13,892 nucleotides of DNA from an uncultured bacterium (GTDB taxonomy: Bacteria; Patescibacteriota; Minisyncoccia; Phycocordibacterales; CAIZIN01). This document shows positions 6,093 to 12,120 of this stretch, piece by piece (position 1 is the first letter of the stretch; the number at the start of each line of letters is the position of its first letter). A program made the position numbers and the translations under genes. Where the stretch lies: assembly GCA_903933085.1 (NCBI GenBank), contig CAIZIN010000056.1, positions 1-13,892 of the forward strand, read 5' to 3'. The notes beneath the pieces were generated by a model. It ran no database searches, was not told where the DNA came from, and saw only the letters and a program-made list of their open reading frames with translations.

Positions 6093-6563
6093 TTATGTTT
6101 CATTGAAAGCCATTACGCGAAGCCTTGACGCAACTTCCATAGGCTTATCAATAAAGTGTGACATATCAACATCTTTATATACGGGGTTTTTTACTTCTTC
6201 ACCAACTTGAAAAGAAAGATTCTGGCACTTATTTGCAGCTACCATTAAAAGACCTTCCTTTGTATCTCCGTGGACACGCTGAGCTACACCAATAGCATCG
6301 ATAAAAACATTTACCAAATGCTCAACACTAAGCTCCCCCCATTCATGTCCACCCTGAGCTGGCATCCCATCGAATAAACTATTCATTCGATGGAAAGGCT
6401 TAAGATCTACATCTTTTTCGACCAAAAGAAAACTATTATCTTCGAGAGGTTTATGGAAACTACGAAAAAATTTAATAGCTTCCCAAAATAAAACCCCAAT
6501 TATTGTGATCCCACCACCAAACATGACGAGAGTTACAATTGTCCAAAAAATGTTTGAAAACAT
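6093..6563 (-). CDS. Membrane-anchored uncharacterised protein, paralog B (156 aa)
   Basis: This is a diverged paralog of the protein at 5406-5885, of unknown function. An N-terminal membrane segment (about residues 3-25, IFWTIVTLVMFGGGITIIGV) is followed by a helical domain with the shared positions RMxxLFD, LVxxxxxAI, LLxVAxxKCxxLS and KPxEVAxxL. The frame is open further upstream, but I place the start at ATG 6561-6563: it is preceded by GAAAGGA at a suitable distance and lies downstream of the promoter, whereas the upstream ATG at 6605 precedes the -10. A Shine-Dalgarno sequence is unusual for this window. It has its own promoter, palindrome and terminator, matching paralog A in layout. 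Sequence identity between the two is low, so the duplication is old. Confidence 0.8.
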   Translation of the reverse strand: MFSNIFWTIVTLVMFGGGITIIGVLFWEAIKFFRSFHKPLEDNSFLLVEKDVDLKPFHRMNSLFDGMPAQGGHEWGELSVEHLVNVFIDAIGVAQRVHGDTKEGLLMVAANKCQNLSFQVGEEVKNPVYKDVDMSHFIDKPMEVASRLRVMAFNET

Positions 6564-6587
6564 ACAATCCTTTCGTTTTTTGCCTGA

Positions 6588-6617
6588 ATTGTAGATTAGC
6601 ACCATGCTTCGCTACAA
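6588..6617 (-). promoter_or_regulatory. Promoter of paralog B
   Basis: On the minus strand, TTGTAG (6612-6617), an 18-nt spacer and TACAAT (6588-6593). The -35 lies in the gene-proximal arm of the palindrome at 6603-6663, as for paralog A. Transcription would start about 15-18 nt before the chosen ATG. Confidence 0.55.
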
Positions 6618-6663
6618 ATATTCACCGCCTAAATTAAGCAACGAATATTTGTAGCGAATCATG
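6603..6663. repeat. 21-bp palindrome upstream of paralog B
   Basis: Arms 6603-6623 and 6643-6663 pair over 21 nt with one mismatch around a 19-nt spacer, which reads GTTGCTTAATTTAGGCGGT on the minus strand. Spacer and arms resemble the element at 5926-5986 (both arms contain GCTACA and ATATT). Each element covers exactly 61 nt. Confidence 0.85.
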
Positions 6664-6731
6664 AGACTTGTATTATTAAAAGAACTACTTTCTTTCGTAT
6701 TACATCATAAGTGGTTTAAAAAGTCTATTAT

Positions 6732-6760
6732 TTGCGCGAAAGTTCTTTTTCTTGTATTGT
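6732..6760 (+). promoter_or_regulatory. Promoter of clpP, leaderless arrangement
   Basis: TTGCGC (6732-6737), a 17-nt spacer and TATTGT (6755-6760), followed by 6 nt and then ATG at 6767. The same TTGCGC-17-(-10)-6-ATG design precedes the ATPase gene at 8686. This favours the ATG at 6767 over the in-frame TTG at 6752, which lies upstream of the -10. Confidence 0.6.
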
Positions 6761-6766
6761 AAGGCT

Positions 6767-7360
6767 ATGAAACAACCAGAAAAAGCATCATATTTAATTC
6801 CAACCGTTATCGAGAAAACTACAATGGGCGAACGTGCCTATGATATTTATTCACGTCTTTTAAAAGAAAATATCATCTTTTTAGGTGGAGCTATTGATGA
6901 CACCGTAGCAAACATCATCATTGCCCAACTTCTTTTCCTTCAATCTGAAGATCCAAAGAAAGATATTACGATGTATGTGAATTCCCCTGGTGGACATGTG
7001 ACTGCAGGTCTCGCCATTGTTGATACAATGAACAATATAAAAAATGATGTCTCCACTGTCTGTGTTGGAATCGCAGCTTCAATGGGAGCTGTTATCCTAT
7101 CCGCCGGAGCAAAAGGCAAACGTTTTGCTCTCCCAAACTCTGAAGTAATGATTCATCAACCACTTGGAGGAACAGAGGGTCAAGCTTCCGATATTGAAAT
7201 TAATGCAAAACATATCATAAAAACTCGAGAAACCCTAAATAAAATGCTAGCAAAAAATACCGGCCAAACTCTTTCAAAAATCGAAAAAGATGCCGACCGC
7301 GACTTCTTCATGAGTGCCGATGAAGCAAAGAAGTATGGAATAGTAGATAAAGTGGTATAA
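6767..7360 (+). CDS. clpP: ATP-dependent Clp protease proteolytic subunit ClpP
   Basis: ClpP is the serine peptidase that forms the double heptameric chamber of Clp proteases and degrades proteins fed by an AAA+ unfoldase such as ClpX. At 197 residues it has normal length. The catalytic triad is complete: Ser105 in GIAASMGA, His130 in VMIHQPLGG and Asp179 in DADRDFFMS, with the same 25- and 49-residue spacings as in E. coli ClpP. The oxyanion and strand motif YVNSPGG is at 70-76. An in-frame TTG lies five codons upstream, but the promoter position supports the ATG at 6767. No unfoldase gene is adjacent. Trigger factor lies 2.6 kb upstream on the same strand; in many bacteria tig and clpP are neighbours, here they are separated by unrelated genes. 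Confidence 0.96.
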   Translation: MKQPEKASYLIPTVIEKTTMGERAYDIYSRLLKENIIFLGGAIDDTVANIIIAQLLFLQSEDPKKDITMYVNSPGGHVTAGLAIVDTMNNIKNDVSTVCVGIAASMGAVILSAGAKGKRFALPNSEVMIHQPLGGTEGQASDIEINAKHIIKTRETLNKMLAKNTGQTLSKIEKDADRDFFMSADEAKKYGIVDKVV

Positions 7361-7413
7361 AATAAGGAATAATTGTTAAAAGCTTTTAACTATTACGACT
7401 ATATTTTACACCA

Positions 7414-7445
7414 CCCCGCCCTTCTTTAAGTATTCAAGGGCGGGG
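7414..7445. repeat. GC-rich hairpin downstream of clpP
   Basis: CCCCGCCCTT (7414-7423) pairs perfectly with AAGGGCGGGG (7436-7445) around a 12-nt loop. It is the most GC-rich stretch nearby. No T-run follows in either direction, so it is not a standard terminator. It may protect the clpP mRNA 3' end or act with the terminator at 7487-7526. Confidence 0.7.
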
Positions 7446-7486
7446 GAGCAACTACTCGTAAAGTAGAATCCAGACACAAACAAAAG

Positions 7487-7526
7487 AGCGATTTTCCTTT
7501 CAGGATAATCGCTATTTTGTTTTTTA
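7487..7526 (+). terminator. Intrinsic terminator downstream of clpP
   Basis: AGCGATTTTCC (7487-7497) pairs with GGATAATCGCT (7503-7513) with one mismatch, extendable outward over AAACAAAA/TTTTGTTT, and is followed by ATTTTGTTTTTT. A close relative with the same AGAGCGATTTTCC core lies at 8878-8914. It lies 127 nt after clpP. A second small inverted repeat (ATCAAGGT / ACCTTGAT, 7526-7544) follows before the end of the ATPase gene. Confidence 0.75.
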
Positions 7527-7561
7527 TCAAGGTCAGACCTTGATGTTTAATTCACCAACTT

Positions 7562-8686
7562 CTACAGAACAAACTCTCTAAAATTTTCCTTGAAAATATT
7601 TTCCCATGTTGCTCCTGGATAATCTTCTAGCCACGACATTTTTGATTTCATATTTCGTTTTTCTGTAAAAGAAAATTCATAACCATATGCACCATCGCTG
7701 AAAGTTTCAACAAAGTCCACTTCCGCACCCGTAGACTTTCTCCAAAAATAGATAGACTTATATGGCTCAATATAACTATTTCTCTTAATTCTTTCAATTA
7801 TCAAAAAATTCTCCCATAGAGCACCGATATCATTTCTTAGATCTATGGCATCAAAATTCTCTATCAGTGCATTTCTAATTCCCAGATCATAAAAATAATA
7901 TTTTTCTTTTTTTCTAATTTCATTTCTTAAATTTTTTGCATATGGACGAAGCGAAAAGATAATAAAATTTTGTTCTAATAAATTAAGAAGTCTATTTATT
8001 ATATCCCTACCGACAGATAGCTTTGTAGCAATTTCTTGCACAGAAACTTCGCCCCCTATCTGATATGCGAGAAGTTTTAGTAGATCTAAAATTAATTTTG
8101 AGTTTTTAACTCTCTCGAAAGCTAAAATATCTTTTAATAGATACCCATTTACAATATTTGTAAGTATTTCTTTTTTCTTTTCGATGATTTCAGTTGTAAC
8201 TACAGCTGGGTATCTACCAAACCGCAAAGCAAAATCTATATTATCAATATAATTATCTAATTTAGCTTCCATAATTTCTCTCTCCCAAAGAGAAAAAAGA
8301 GTTATGACATTCATTCGGCCAACCAAAGGCTCACCGACCTGCCCAGAGAGTTCAAAAGAAGATGATCCTGTTACAATTATTTTTAAATTTTTTTTTGTAT
8401 CCACAAGTAGTTTTAGAGATGTCCCTATATTCGGCACAACCTGCGCTTCGTCTACAATAATCAAATTCGTATCGCCAATAGTTTCATTGAGAATTTTTAA
8501 GTCCATAGAAGAGAAAATAGCGGAAACATTCACATCTTCTCCGTTGAAAAATAAGTATTTTTCAGTGACACTTTCTAAATACTTTTTCACAAGAGAAGAT
8601 TTTCCCACCTGCCTAGCACCATAAATAACAAGGACTTTCCCCGCTTCTATTTTATCTTCTATTTTTGGATACCTATTTATATACAT
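7562..8686 (-). CDS. ATPase with AAA domain and C-terminal DUF4143
   Basis: This 374-residue protein belongs to the widespread AAA_14/DUF4143 ATPase family. The Walker A motif GARQVGKSS is at residues 23-31, Walker B LIIVDEAQ ends with Asp79-Glu80, and a sensor-like VTGSSSFEL follows near 105-113. A winged-helix-like segment (VSVQEIATKLSVGRDIINRL, about 217-236) leads into the C-terminal DUF4143 region, ending with the conserved YFWRKSTGAEVDFV and GYEFSFTEKRN, which resemble a degenerate nuclease core. Members occur in many copies in CPR and archaeal genomes; their role is unsettled, with toxin-antitoxin or mobile-element links proposed. No partner gene is evident. The promoter is TTGCGC-17-TATACT, 6 nt before the ATG. 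Confidence 0.9.
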   Translation of the reverse strand: MYINRYPKIEDKIEAGKVLVIYGARQVGKSSLVKKYLESVTEKYLFFNGEDVNVSAIFSSMDLKILNETIGDTNLIIVDEAQVVPNIGTSLKLLVDTKKNLKIIVTGSSSFELSGQVGEPLVGRMNVITLFSLWEREIMEAKLDNYIDNIDFALRFGRYPAVVTTEIIEKKKEILTNIVNGYLLKDILAFERVKNSKLILDLLKLLAYQIGGEVSVQEIATKLSVGRDIINRLLNLLEQNFIIFSLRPYAKNLRNEIRKKEKYYFYDLGIRNALIENFDAIDLRNDIGALWENFLIIERIKRNSYIEPYKSIYFWRKSTGAEVDFVETFSDGAYGYEFSFTEKRNMKSKMSWLEDYPGATWENIFKENFREFVL

Positions 8687-8692
8687 AATAAT

Positions 8693-8721
8693 AGTATATC
8701 ATATATGCAATATATGCGCAA
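8693..8721 (-). promoter_or_regulatory. Promoter of the DUF4143 ATPase, leaderless arrangement
   Basis: On the minus strand, TTGCGC (8716-8721), a 17-nt spacer (8699-8715) and TATACT (8693-8698), then 6 nt to the ATG at 8684-8686. It is nearly identical in design to the clpP promoter. The spacer contains alternating ATAT tracts. Confidence 0.65.
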
Positions 8722-8877
8722 GAATTGTAGGATAAAACAGCAGAATTGATGGATAGTGCCTTTTTTCCTTATTTTAAGCCACAAAATAGGCGAAATTATC
8801 CCCCATAAATGCGGTAATTGGTCGTTATTTGTTAGTTTTTAGCGGAAATACAAAACCCAGCCACACAAACAAAGAGC

Positions 8878-8914
8878 AAAAGAGCGATTTTCCCTCCGGG
8901 AAAATCGCTCTTTT
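8878..8914. terminator. Strong hairpin terminator of the 142-aa gene
   Basis: A perfect 17-bp stem pairs 8878-8894 with 8898-8914 around the loop TCC. It lies 11 nt beyond the stop codon of the minus-strand gene at 8926. T-rich sequence follows on both strands, so it may terminate in both directions. It shares the AGAGCGATTTTCC core and CCAG..CACAAACAAA upstream context with the terminator at 7487-7526. Confidence 0.8.
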
Positions 8915-8925
8915 GTTTGTTTCCT

Positions 8926-9354
8926 TTATTTTATATCAAATGCAATCTCTCCACTCTCTTTAACTAATTCAATTTGCCCAACTTCATTTTTTTGTAAGAA
9001 AAATTTTTCTCCAGGATGACTATCCACATAATCAATCAGTTCTTTATTGAAAGTTACTAGAATTTCACCAACGGCTTTACCATATTCTGGCATTCCATGG
9101 AGTGTTACCCCGTAATCTTTACCATTTGACGACACAACATGCTCACTCACCTCGAAGCATGTTCCATTGATCACATTTTCAGTTTTCACATAATCAAGAC
9201 CATCTGGACCTTTTTCCATTCCTTCCTTAAAACCTTCCGCCACCATCGCCCCAACACCAACAGCGACTCCAGCTGCTACTGTACTTTTAAATATTCTTTT
9301 CAGAACTGAAGGTTTCTGATCTTCATTATTAACAGGCACATTTGGTTTTTCCAT
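8926..9354 (-). CDS. Small uncharacterised protein behind a poly-G promoter (142 aa)
   Basis: I do not recognise this protein. It begins MEKPNVPVNNEDQKPSVLKR, then has a small-residue hydrophobic stretch (about residues 26-43, STVAAGVAVGVGAMVAEG) that could be a glycine-rich membrane helix. A C-terminal domain of about 85 residues of predicted beta character follows (FEVSEHVVSSNGKDYGVTLH, then GEILVTFNKELIDYV). The frame is open upstream to 9594, but that part overlaps the divergent gene and lies beyond the promoter, so I choose ATG 9352-9354, about 23 nt from the expected transcription start. There is no Shine-Dalgarno sequence. The promoter carries a run of nine G, which could make expression phase-variable. 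Confidence 0.7.
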   Translation of the reverse strand: MEKPNVPVNNEDQKPSVLKRIFKSTVAAGVAVGVGAMVAEGFKEGMEKGPDGLDYVKTENVINGTCFEVSEHVVSSNGKDYGVTLHGMPEYGKAVGEILVTFNKELIDYVDSHPGEKFFLQKNEVGQIELVKESGEIAFDIK

Positions 9355-9383
9355 TTTTTTAAGTTTATTTTCTAATACCCTCA

Positions 9384-9414
9384 ATTGTAGCCCCCCCCCA
9401 CGGCCTATTGTCAA
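9384..9414 (-). promoter_or_regulatory. Promoter with a G9 homopolymer in its spacer
   Basis: On the minus strand, consensus TTGACA (9409-9414), a 19-nt spacer and TACAAT (9384-9389). The spacer includes nine consecutive G (C9 at 9391-9399 on the plus strand). Loss of one or two G would bring the spacing to the preferred 18 or 17 nt. This layout matches phase-variable promoters in which a homopolymer between -35 and -10 changes length. Confidence 0.6.
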
Positions 9415-9444
9415 ATTGAAAAAATACACAAGAAAAAAGCATTG

Positions 9445-9453
9445 TGCTACAAT
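9445..9453 (+). promoter_or_regulatory. Extended -10 promoter of the NYN gene
   Basis: TGCTACAAT forms an extended -10 element, 14 nt before the ATG at 9468. No clear -35 lies upstream. It is divergent from the poly-G promoter. Confidence 0.5.
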
Positions 9454-9467
9454 ATTTAATAAGCTAT

Positions 9468-9965
9468 ATGGAAAACTCTTCCAAAATAAATATCTATATT
9501 GATGGTAATAATCTTTATCGTGGCGCAAAAGAGTTAAATTTTGATATTGATTATAAAAAACTTCGAGGTTGGTTACGGCAAAAATATAATGCAAATGTCA
9601 TCTATCTATTTATTGGACTTGTGACAGACAGACTTAAATTTTATGAACACCTTCAAGAATGTGGCTATATTTTAATATTTAAACAAACCGTTTCGGTGGG
9701 CGGGTCAATCAAAGGAAACTGTGATGCTGAACTTGTCCTGAAAGTTACCTCTGATTTTTATACTAAAGCATTTGATAAATGTGTAATAGTTTCTGGAGAC
9801 GGTGACTTTGGTTGTTTAGTAGAGTTTTTACGCAACAACTCTGTTTTGGAGAGGATAATTGCTCCAGACAAAAATAAATGTTCCATCTTATTGAAGAATA
9901 AAAACACTGAAATAACCTTTTTAAATGACGAATATCATAAGTTTTCTAAAAAAATAAACCTCTAA
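9468..9965 (+). CDS. NYN-domain (LabA/DUF88-type) putative ribonuclease
   Basis: This 165-residue protein belongs to the NYN superfamily of PIN-like metal-dependent ribonucleases. The acidic active-site residues are visible: Asp12 in IYIDGNNLYRG, Asp86 in KGNCDAELVLK, and Asp111 with Asp113 in VSGDGDFGCLVEF. The whole protein is one domain of typical length. The substrate cannot be predicted; family members act in RNA turnover or occur with mobile and defence genes. An in-frame GTG at 9444 would add eight residues, but it lies inside the extended -10, so the ATG at 9468 is preferred. It is divergently transcribed from the small gene at 8926-9354. Confidence 0.88.
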   Translation: MENSSKINIYIDGNNLYRGAKELNFDIDYKKLRGWLRQKYNANVIYLFIGLVTDRLKFYEHLQECGYILIFKQTVSVGGSIKGNCDAELVLKVTSDFYTKAFDKCVIVSGDGDFGCLVEFLRNNSVLERIIAPDKNKCSILLKNKNTEITFLNDEYHKFSKKINL

Positions 9966-9977
9966 TAAAGAAAAAGC

Positions 9978-10005
9978 CCCCGATGTATACGTATATACAT
10001 AAGGG
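9978..10005 (+). terminator. Likely terminator of the NYN gene
   Basis: ATGTATA (9983-9989) pairs with TATACAT (9994-10000), extended by CCC near 9978-9980 and GGG at 10003-10005, then TCTTTTCC. It lies 12 nt after the stop codon. The T-run is short. Confidence 0.5.
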
Positions 10006-10109
10006 TCTTTTCCATAGTTATACCTACATACTAACATTTTCTATATGTAACTGCAAATTTTAAAAACCACATTAAAAACAACCTACATTCCGTGTGATCA
10101 AGGAATTTT

Positions 10110-10144
10110 GTTATGTGTTATTTGTTATAAGTTATCTGTTATTA
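10110..10144. repeat. Five tandem GTTATNN heptamers
   Basis: GTTATGT, GTTATTT, GTTATAA, GTTATCT and GTTATTA follow one another without interruption. Five core bases are invariant and two vary freely. This is the cleanest of the 7-nt-periodic arrays in the window. Confidence 0.85.
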
Positions 10145-10293
10145 CTCGCCTTGCTTTTTCCCCTTGACAAATGTATTATGGGGTTATTACTGGTATTAAA
10201 TTAAGGCTGACAACTTCTGGCATTATATGACAATCATTCTCAACACATTTTCCACACATTTCCCAATAAGAGACACATCACATAATTAAAGGG

Positions 10294-10309
10294 GTGAACA
10301 GCCGTTCAC
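10294..10309. promoter_or_regulatory. Palindrome GTGAAC-N4-GTTCAC before rny (LexA-like core)
   Basis: GTGAACAGCCGTTCAC is a perfect 6+6 inverted repeat with a 4-nt centre. Its GAAC-N4-GTTC core matches the core of Gram-positive-type LexA (DinR) boxes, although the outer bases are T/A rather than C/G. It lies 4 nt before the rny ATG and next to AAAGGGG (10288-10294), a Shine-Dalgarno-like sequence 19 nt from the ATG. As RNA, the hairpin would bring that sequence closer to the start codon. Operator or mRNA hairpin are both possible. Confidence 0.4.
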
Positions 10310-10313
10310 ACAA

Positions 10314-11840
10314 ATGACATTAAAAGTAATCATATTCTTAGCCCTCGCTGGCCTCATAGGCATAGCTCTAGGTTATTTTTTGCGTCTCATCATTTCTCTG
10401 GGAAGAAAGGGTTCTATGGAACTCGACATCAAGGAAATGCTTTTGGGAGCAAGAGAAGAAGCCAAGAAGATAACCCTGCAAGCAGAAAAAGAAGCAATCG
10501 AGTTAGCTAAGACAGCCCGAGAAGAGTTAAAAGAAAAAGATGAGAAGATGCAGAAGACAGAAGAGAGGTTGATAAATAAAGAGGCACTTTTGGATAAGAG
10601 ACAGGTAGATATTGATCATGAAGCTGAAAACATGAAGCAAAAAAATGCTGAAATTGAAGCAGAAATTTTGAAGATATCAGAAATAGAAAACAAAAAGATG
10701 TCGGAGCTTGAAAAAATTGCTCAACTTTCAAAAGATCAAGCCAAGCAGGAGCTTTTCAAAATTATTGAAATCCAATCTGAGGAAGACCTGGCTATTCGAA
10801 TGCAAAAGCTAGAAATGACAGGACAAGAAAAGATTGAGAAGCAAGCAAAAGATATTTTAGCTTCATGTATTCAAAGATATGGAAATTCCGTTTCATCCGA
10901 CGTATTTACAACTCACGTAAATATTCCTAGTGATGAAATCAAAGGTAAGGTTATCGGAAAAGAAGGACGAAATATCAAAACTTTCGAAAGAATGTCCGGT
11001 GTTGAACTTATCGTTGATGATACTCCAGGAGCTATCACAATTTCTTCATTCGACCCTATTCGCAGACAAGTTGCTCGCGTTGCTCTTGAAAATCTAATTC
11101 TTGATGGAAGAATTCAACCAGCAAAAATTGAGGAAATGATCGAAAAAGCAAAACTTGAGATCAATAAAATAATTAAAGAAAAAGGCGAACAAGCCGCATA
11201 TGAAGTTGGTGTGTTTAACCTTGATCCAAGATTGCTTGGTATTTTAGGAAGATTATATTTTAGAACAAGTTACGGACAAAATGTTCTTCAACACTCAGTA
11301 GAAATGACTCATATCGCAGGAATGATTGCTCAGGAAATGGGCGCAAATGTTCAAACAACAAAAGCTGGAGCACTTCTTCATGATATCGGAAAAGCAGTTG
11401 ACCATGAGGTTGCTGGTTCACATGTTGAGATTGGACGAAGAATTCTTCAAAAGTTTAATGTGAGCGAAGATGTGATCAAAGCGATGCAGGCTCACCACGA
11501 AGAATATCCTTTTGAAACAGTTGAAAGTATTATTGTTCAAGTAGCTGACTCAATTTCAGGTTCACGACCAGGTGCTCGACGCGATAGTGTTGAAAACTAC
11601 ATCAAACGACTTGAGGACTTAGAAAAAATCGCAACTTCATTTGAAGGTGTTGAAAAAGCTTATGCCTTGCAAGCCGGACGCGAGATCCGAATATTTATAA
11701 ATCCTAGTGCAATGGGTGATGTTGAGACAAAAGAACTTGCAAGAAACATAGCAATAAGAATTGAGCAGGAACTAAAATACCCAGGAGAAATTAAAGTTAC
11801 AGCGATAAGAGAAACTAGAATTATAGATTACGCACGGTAG
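10314..11840 (+). CDS. rny: Ribonuclease Y
   Basis: RNase Y is a membrane-anchored endoribonuclease that starts mRNA decay in many bacteria lacking RNase E. At 508 residues it is close to normal length. An N-terminal membrane helix (about residues 4-25) is followed by a long charged coiled coil (about 35-190), then a KH RNA-binding domain with the GKVIGKEGRNIKTFE loop (about 211-225). An HD phosphohydrolase domain follows, with His327 in LQHSVEMTHIAG and the metal-binding HDIGK at 356-360. The family-specific SGSRPGARRDSVENYIKRLE segment (near 412-431) and a C-terminal region ending in RIIDYAR complete it. The start at 10314 directly precedes the membrane helix. A palindrome sits just before the ATG. 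Identification is secure. Confidence 0.97.
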   Translation: MTLKVIIFLALAGLIGIALGYFLRLIISLGRKGSMELDIKEMLLGAREEAKKITLQAEKEAIELAKTAREELKEKDEKMQKTEERLINKEALLDKRQVDIDHEAENMKQKNAEIEAEILKISEIENKKMSELEKIAQLSKDQAKQELFKIIEIQSEEDLAIRMQKLEMTGQEKIEKQAKDILASCIQRYGNSVSSDVFTTHVNIPSDEIKGKVIGKEGRNIKTFERMSGVELIVDDTPGAITISSFDPIRRQVARVALENLILDGRIQPAKIEEMIEKAKLEINKIIKEKGEQAAYEVGVFNLDPRLLGILGRLYFRTSYGQNVLQHSVEMTHIAGMIAQEMGANVQTTKAGALLHDIGKAVDHEVAGSHVEIGRRILQKFNVSEDVIKAMQAHHEEYPFETVESIIVQVADSISGSRPGARRDSVENYIKRLEDLEKIATSFEGVEKAYALQAGREIRIFINPSAMGDVETKELARNIAIRIEQELKYPGEIKVTAIRETRIIDYAR

Positions 11841-11857
11841 TAGCATTCCTCCCCCAT

Positions 11858-11886
11858 GTCATCTTCGGGTAATCCCGGAGATCCAA
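11858..11886. repeat. GTCAT-type palindrome fragment after rny
   Basis: ATCTTCGGG (11861-11869) pairs with CCCGGAGAT (11874-11882) with one G-T wobble around a 4-nt loop. The flanks TGTCAT and GATCCA match the pattern of the elements at 211-282 and 3020-3050. It lies 20 nt after the rny stop and has no T-run, so it is a weak candidate for the rny terminator. Confidence 0.45.
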
Positions 11887-11895
11887 GTTTGTATT

Positions 11896-11980
11896 TAAAT
11901 CCGAAATTCGAAGCACCCTGGCCGGGCAGGCGAAATCCGAAACAATATCAAAATCTAAAATATTAAATTCAAAACAAATA
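11896..11980. repeat. 7-nt-periodic AT-rich array interrupted by a GC-rich insert
   Basis: Units such as GAAATTC (11903), GAAATCC (11932), GAAACAA (11939), TATCAAA (11946), ATCTAAA (11953), ATATTAA (11960) and ATTCAAA (11967) follow at exact 7-nt steps from 11932 to 11973. A 15-nt GC-rich piece (CCTGGCCGGGCAGGC, 11917-11931), itself partly palindromic, splits the array. Confidence 0.5.
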
Positions 11981-11989
11981 CACTTAAGA

Positions 11990-12067
11990 CTGGTGAAGTT
12001 GGGGTGGGACCCAACTGCAAGGACGGAGTGCGACGGCACGAGTCGTGATCAAGAGATTTTTCACCAG
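11990..12067. ncRNA. Structured element, possible three-way junction or dispersed repeat
   Basis: CTGGTGAA (11990-11997) pairs with TTCACCAG (12060-12067), enclosing two further helices: GTTGGG/CCCAAC (11998-12003 with 12010-12015) and GTGC/GCAC (12028-12031 with 12036-12039, loop GACG). The element is far more GC-rich than the flanking arrays. The outer repeat could equally be the terminal inverted repeat of a small mobile element. No promoter is visible, and I know of no Rfam family that it matches. Confidence 0.35.
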
Positions 12068-12079
12068 AAAAATACTCGT

Positions 12080-12105
12080 GATTCCTGTCTTCGTAGGAAT
12101 GACAT
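12080..12105. repeat. Half copy of the GTCAT-type palindrome
   Basis: GATTCCTGTCTTCGTAGGAA followed by TGACA matches the right arm of the element at 211-282 (GGATTCCGGCCTTCGCCGGAATGACA pattern) in order and spacing. ATTCCT pairs with AGGAAT. Confidence 0.45.
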
Positions 12106-12120
12106 CCAGACAAAGAAAAT

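Larger units (their letters stand above)
9966..10313. other. Gene-free region upstream of rny
   Basis: These 348 nt contain no gene I can support. They hold the NYN terminator (9978-10005), a clean 7-nt tandem array (10110-10144), a consensus TTGACA at 10164-10169 with only a weak partner -10 (TTACTG or TACTGG near 10187), and an 11-nt imperfect tandem repeat ACACATTTTCC/ACACATTTCCC at 10243-10264. A possible -10 CATAAT lies at 10281-10286, with a GAAC-N4-GTTC palindrome just before the rny start. The likely rny promoter is the CATAAT, with a poor -35. Confidence 0.5.

Noticed and set aside
9355..9594. N-terminal extension of the 142-aa protein (start at 9594)
   Set aside because: It would lie upstream of the promoter, cover the divergent NYN gene start and translate the C9 run as glycines.
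10110..10144. CRISPR-like array
   Set aside because: The units are 7 nt long with 2 variable bases and no spacers, and no cas gene is present.
10248..10256. TTTTCCACA, one mismatch from a DnaA box
   Set aside because: It is a single site without a cluster, an AT-rich unwinding region or a nearby dnaA/dnaN, so there is no support for an origin.
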